Shown in pieces: positions 61,098 to 64,000 of a stretch of 64,000 nucleotides of DNA; positions within the stretch are counted from its first letter, which is position 1; the number at the start of each line of letters is the position of its first letter. A program made the translations under genes and the position numbers. Under the pieces are notes generated by a model. The model did no database searches. It saw only the letters and a list, made by a program, of their open reading frames with translations, and was not told the origin of the DNA. Origin of the DNA: NIOZ-UU13 sp964653075 (GTDB lineage: Bacteria; Planctomycetota; Phycisphaerae; Sedimentisphaerales; Anaerobacaceae); assembly GCA_964653075.1 (NCBI GenBank), contig CAZZAX010000008.1:13755-77754 (forward strand), read 5' to 3'.

Positions 61098-62681
61098 ATG
61101 AATATACTAATGCAATTGGGCGGCACATTAACAGTGCTCGGCTCGCTTATTATTGGTCTTCTTTTGGGTGGTTGTATGGTTGCCATTGTTTACCAGATGA
61201 TTGCCCGGGCGAAGGCCAAGACCTTTGAGCAGGACATCCAGCGGCAGATTGACGGGGCTGAAAGGGAGGCCGAGAACATAATCAAGTCCGCTCGGATCGA
61301 TGCCGCCGCCGAGTCTATCAAGAAAAAAGAGGAATTTACAAATGAGGCCAATAAAACTCGTGCCGAGCTGCACGAGACGGAAATGAGGCTGACCAAGCGT
61401 GAGGATTCGCTTGAGCGGCAAAATGAGCTGCTCCAGCAGCGGGAAAAAACGCTGAAAAAGCAGCAGCAGGAGAGCGACAGGAGGCTGCACAATATTAATC
61501 TGAAGGAAAAACAGCTTTCTGTCCTGATGGCTCAGCAGAAGAACCAACTGCTCAAAATCACTGCGATGGACATTAATGAGGCCAAGGAGCTGCTGTTGAA
61601 ACGCCTCGAAGACGAATGCGAGCACGAAATGTCGGCTTTGATTCAGCGCAAGGTCGAGGAATCTGTCGAAACGGCCGACGAAAAAAGCCGCGAAGTAATC
61701 AGTTCCGCCATTCAGCGCTATGCGGCCGAGCAGACCTGTGAAACAACCGTCTCGACTGTTGAGATTCCGAACGACGATATGAAGGGCAGAATTATCGGCA
61801 GGGAGGGCCGCAATATCCGCGCCTTTGAAAAGGCCACGGGAGTTGACGTTATTGTCGATGACACCCCGGGGATGATTGTCGTCAGCGGTTTTAGTCCCGT
61901 CAGAAGAGAGGTCGCCCGGCTTTCGATGGAACGGCTTATACAAGATGGCAGGATCCACCCATCACGAATCGAGGAGCTCGTTGCGCAAACTAAAAAGGAT
62001 GTGAACCACAAGCTGTTGCAGCTTGGCAAGGACGCGGCTGTGGAGACGAACGTAAGGGGATTGAGTAATAAGGTGCTTAGTTTGATAGGGGCACTTAGCT
62101 ACAGGACAAGTTACGGCCAGAACGTTCTTCGCCACAGCGTTGAGGTTGCGTTTCTTTCGCAGGTGATGGCGGATGAACTCGGGCTGGACGGCTCGGTAGC
62201 AAGGCGGGCGGGATTATTGCACGATATCGGTAAGGCTATCGACCATGATGTCGAAGGTAGTCATCCGGCTATCGGAACGAATTATCTCAAACGGTTCAAC
62301 GAATCACCCATTGTACTGAATGCCGTGGCGGGGCATCACGGGGATGTTCCGGCGGATAATCCATATACTCCGCTTGTTGCAGCAGCCGATGCGGTTAGTG
62401 CATCACGTCCCGGCGCCAGAAGAGAAACGCTCGAAAGATATATAAAACGGCTGGAAAAACTCGAAGAGATCGCGGGTGGCTTTAAGGGTGTTGAGAATGC
62501 ATATGCAATACAGGCCGGAAGGGAAATCCGTGTTATTGTGAATGCCGAGCAGGTAGACGACGAGGCCGCTATGAAAGTTGCACGAGATATTGCCAAGAAG
62601 GTCGAAGATGAGATGACGTATCCGGGTGAAATCCAGGTGACTCTGCTGCGGGAAGTTCGCTGCATCGAATATGCGAAGTAA
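61098..62681 (+). CDS. rny: Ribonuclease Y
   Basis: 527 residues from the ATG at 61098 (AGGTGGG 4-5 nt upstream; a GTG three codons earlier is weaker). N-terminal membrane helix (LTVLGSLIIGLLLGGCMVAIV), a long coiled coil (~35-190), the KH domain with GRIIGREGRNIRAFEKATG, and the HD domain with GLLHDIGKAIDHD and AGHHGD. The order and length match RNase Y, the membrane-bound endonuclease that starts mRNA decay. The last 60 residues (REIRVIVNAEQVDD, EIQVTLLREV) are the usual C-terminal strand pair. It is 6 nt before the ymdB-type gene. Confidence 0.95.
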   Translation: MNILMQLGGTLTVLGSLIIGLLLGGCMVAIVYQMIARAKAKTFEQDIQRQIDGAEREAENIIKSARIDAAAESIKKKEEFTNEANKTRAELHETEMRLTKREDSLERQNELLQQREKTLKKQQQESDRRLHNINLKEKQLSVLMAQQKNQLLKITAMDINEAKELLLKRLEDECEHEMSALIQRKVEESVETADEKSREVISSAIQRYAAEQTCETTVSTVEIPNDDMKGRIIGREGRNIRAFEKATGVDVIVDDTPGMIVVSGFSPVRREVARLSMERLIQDGRIHPSRIEELVAQTKKDVNHKLLQLGKDAAVETNVRGLSNKVLSLIGALSYRTSYGQNVLRHSVEVAFLSQVMADELGLDGSVARRAGLLHDIGKAIDHDVEGSHPAIGTNYLKRFNESPIVLNAVAGHHGDVPADNPYTPLVAAADAVSASRPGARRETLERYIKRLEKLEEIAGGFKGVENAYAIQAGREIRVIVNAEQVDDEAAMKVARDIAKKVEDEMTYPGEIQVTLLREVRCIEYAK

Positions 62682-62687
62682 CAGATT

Positions 62688-63539
62688 ATGAAGGTAAACA
62701 TTCTTTGTATCGGTGATATTGTAGGCAGGCCCGGCAGACGTATTGTTGCCGATAAGCTGAAGCCTATAGTCAGAGAGCTGGATGTTGACTGTGTAATTGC
62801 CAATGCGGAGAACGCCGCAGGCGGGTCCGGGCTGACGCCGCAAATTTATAATAAGCTGCTGCGGTACGGTGTAAATCTGATTACGTTGGGCGACCATACT
62901 TACCGTAAAAGAGAAATAATCCAGATTCTCGAAACAAGCGACAATATTGTTCGCCCGGCGAATTTTTCCGAGCGAGCGGCCGGAAGGGGGACGGCGGCTT
63001 ATAAAACCACCAAGGGACCGACGGTGGCCGTCGTTGCTTTGATAGGGCGGCTTTTTATGAAGGCGGCCGACTGCCCTTATAATGCAATTGACAGGATTCT
63101 GCCACAGCTCGAGAAGGAGGCCGACATTATCATCGTTGACTTTCACGCCGAGGCGACAAGTGAAAAAATCGCTATGGGCTATCATCTCGACGGCCGGGTG
63201 GGCCTGTGTTTCGGAACCCACACCCACGTCGTGACCGCCGATGAGAGAATTATGCCGAAAGGCACTGCATATATAACGGATATCGGGATGACCGGGGCAC
63301 ATGATTCTGTACTCGGCAGGAGCGTCGAGAACGTCTTAAAGTCTTTCAGGACGCAGATGCCTTTTCCGTTTGAAATAGCGACGGGTGATGTTAAAATCAG
63401 TGCAATCCTGGTGACAATTGACAGTAATACCAAGAAGGCCGAACATATCAAGAGGATCAGGATTGATGCCGAGACAGAAGAAAAAGTAGTCTATGACCAG
63501 GATGACGGCAGGCCGGAATACCTCAATAATAATTTTTAA
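62688..63539 (+). CDS. YmdB-family (TIGR00282) metallophosphodiesterase
   Basis: 283 residues. Motifs in order: GDIVGRPGRR (9-18), IANAENAAGGSGLT (37-50), ITLGDHTYRKREI (65-77), IVDFHAEATSEK (148-159), FGTHTHVVTADER (174-186) and TDIGMTGAHDSVLGR (196-210). These are the two-metal site residues of YmdB, a 2',3'-cyclic nucleotide phosphodiesterase that in Bacillus lies directly behind rny as here. The usual GNH is GDH in this protein; the replacement is conservative. It begins 6 nt after the rny stop, so the two form an operon. Confidence 0.92.
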   Translation: MKVNILCIGDIVGRPGRRIVADKLKPIVRELDVDCVIANAENAAGGSGLTPQIYNKLLRYGVNLITLGDHTYRKREIIQILETSDNIVRPANFSERAAGRGTAAYKTTKGPTVAVVALIGRLFMKAADCPYNAIDRILPQLEKEADIIIVDFHAEATSEKIAMGYHLDGRVGLCFGTHTHVVTADERIMPKGTAYITDIGMTGAHDSVLGRSVENVLKSFRTQMPFPFEIATGDVKISAILVTIDSNTKKAEHIKRIRIDAETEEKVVYDQDDGRPEYLNNNF

Positions 63540-63540
63540 A

Positions 63541-63990
63541 TTGGCTCGGATTCTCCAAATTGGGTTTGATTGGGTTTGTTTTTTTGACGCCGAATCCTCA
63601 AATTTCACATATTTACTTGTCATAAAAGAGCTTAAGGCAAATTTTGCCATCCCGTAAATTGGGTTTGAATCGGGTTTGTATTGGCTTAAATTGGGTTTGC
63701 TTGGGATTGTTTTTTCGCCTGAGCCAGCGGATAAAATCTCGTATATACTTGTCTCAAAAGAGTTTACGCCAATTTTAACGTTTTTAGGATTGGGTTTGTT
63801 TTTGTGAAAAGTAACAGCAGTTTTCGCAATTTTTCCTCTGATTAAACGACTTTTTTCATTATTTAAGTGCTTTTTTGACAATAGATGATTCATAATAGAC
63901 ACAAGATTCCAGACTAAAGACTAATGTTCAAAACGACTCAGCGGAGGGAAAAAAGTAGTCCCTCTCAATCCTGTTCGGCACAAGGATTGC
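63541..63990 (-). repeat. Long dispersed repeat, copy 2 (inverted to copy 1)
   Basis: Minus-strand sequence reads the same ordered blocks as 36010-36720, including GTCTATTATGAATCAT and TTGTCAAAAAAGCA near 63890-63865, and the GGGTTTGAATTGG-type tandem 11-mers at 63560-63720. It starts directly after the ymdB stop and runs to the window end. A 188-codon minus frame over it is not accepted. Confidence 0.65.
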
Positions 63991-64000
63991 AGTGTGATTT

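Noticed and set aside
63336..63902. A 188-codon minus-strand frame at the end of the window.
   Set aside because: It overlaps the 3' part of the ymdB-type gene and otherwise translates the dispersed repeat (KKQTQSNPI-type sequence), as at 36.1-36.7 kb.

Overview
The window is a piece of a bacterial chromosome that most resembles the Planctomycetota, probably a Phycisphaerae or Sedimentisphaerales-like lineage. This is inferred from gene content only. The clues are three Cys-type sulfatases; three Tat-exported Gfo/Idh/MocA oxidoreductases; large exported PQQ-type beta-propellers; DUF1080, PmoA-like (DUF6807), DUF4185, PhoD, FG-GAP and HEAT-repeat proteins; five H-X9-DG-type pseudopilin-like proteins; a Gld-type ABC operon; and RNase Y followed by a YmdB-type phosphodiesterase. 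I saw no rRNA, tRNA, CRISPR array, transposase or integrase.

Layout. 1-1.7 kb (minus): a molybdate/tungstate-type ABC transporter (ATPase running off the window edge, permease) with only the C-terminal remnant of its binding protein. 1.8-19.2 kb (minus): a catabolic/exported-protein region with two sulfatases, a Tat-targeted DegT-type PLP enzyme, two giant PQQ-propeller proteins with embedded methyltransferase-like domains, a stand-alone exported methyltransferase, a DUF4185 propeller, a Gfo/Idh/MocA protein and two pseudopilins. 19.4-28.1 kb (mostly plus): an orphan HisF, a PQQ propeller, a PHP-domain phosphodiesterase, a Wzz-like protein, a 43-residue membrane protein and two pseudopilins. 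28.1-31.5 kb (minus): PhoD and DUF1080. 31.5-36.8 kb: an AT-rich accessory segment with dispersed repeats, a three-helix membrane protein and an HTH/ImmA-IrrE peptidase pair preceded by a promoter and an exact 22-bp tandem repeat. 36.8-56.5 kb (minus): three probable operons, namely sugar isomerase/sulfatase/PmoA-like/Gfo-Idh-MocA/EF-hand coiled coil; Gfo/FG-GAP/HEAT/pseudopilin/MFS-spermidine synthase-TPR; and GldA-F-G/DUF4340. 56.6-64 kb (mostly plus): DUF362, a small hypothetical, a MITE-like element, a hypothetical pair damaged by a 29-bp duplication, rny-ymdB, and a second copy of the long dispersed repeat.

How the genes may work together. Sulfatases, exported sugar-type oxidoreductases, DUF1080, the PmoA-like protein and the TIM-barrel isomerase suggest desulfation and oxidative (3-keto type) processing of a sulfated glycan outside the cytoplasm. 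The pseudopilins and propellers look like the surface apparatus of the same lifestyle. The least explained part is the set of three exported methyltransferase-like domains in 2.6-13.8 kb, two of them built into PQQ propellers, with progressively eroded SAM motifs and next to an exported PLP enzyme. It is the best candidate here for an undescribed system.

Limits: all family assignments are from reading the sequence. No database search, structure prediction or alignment was run.
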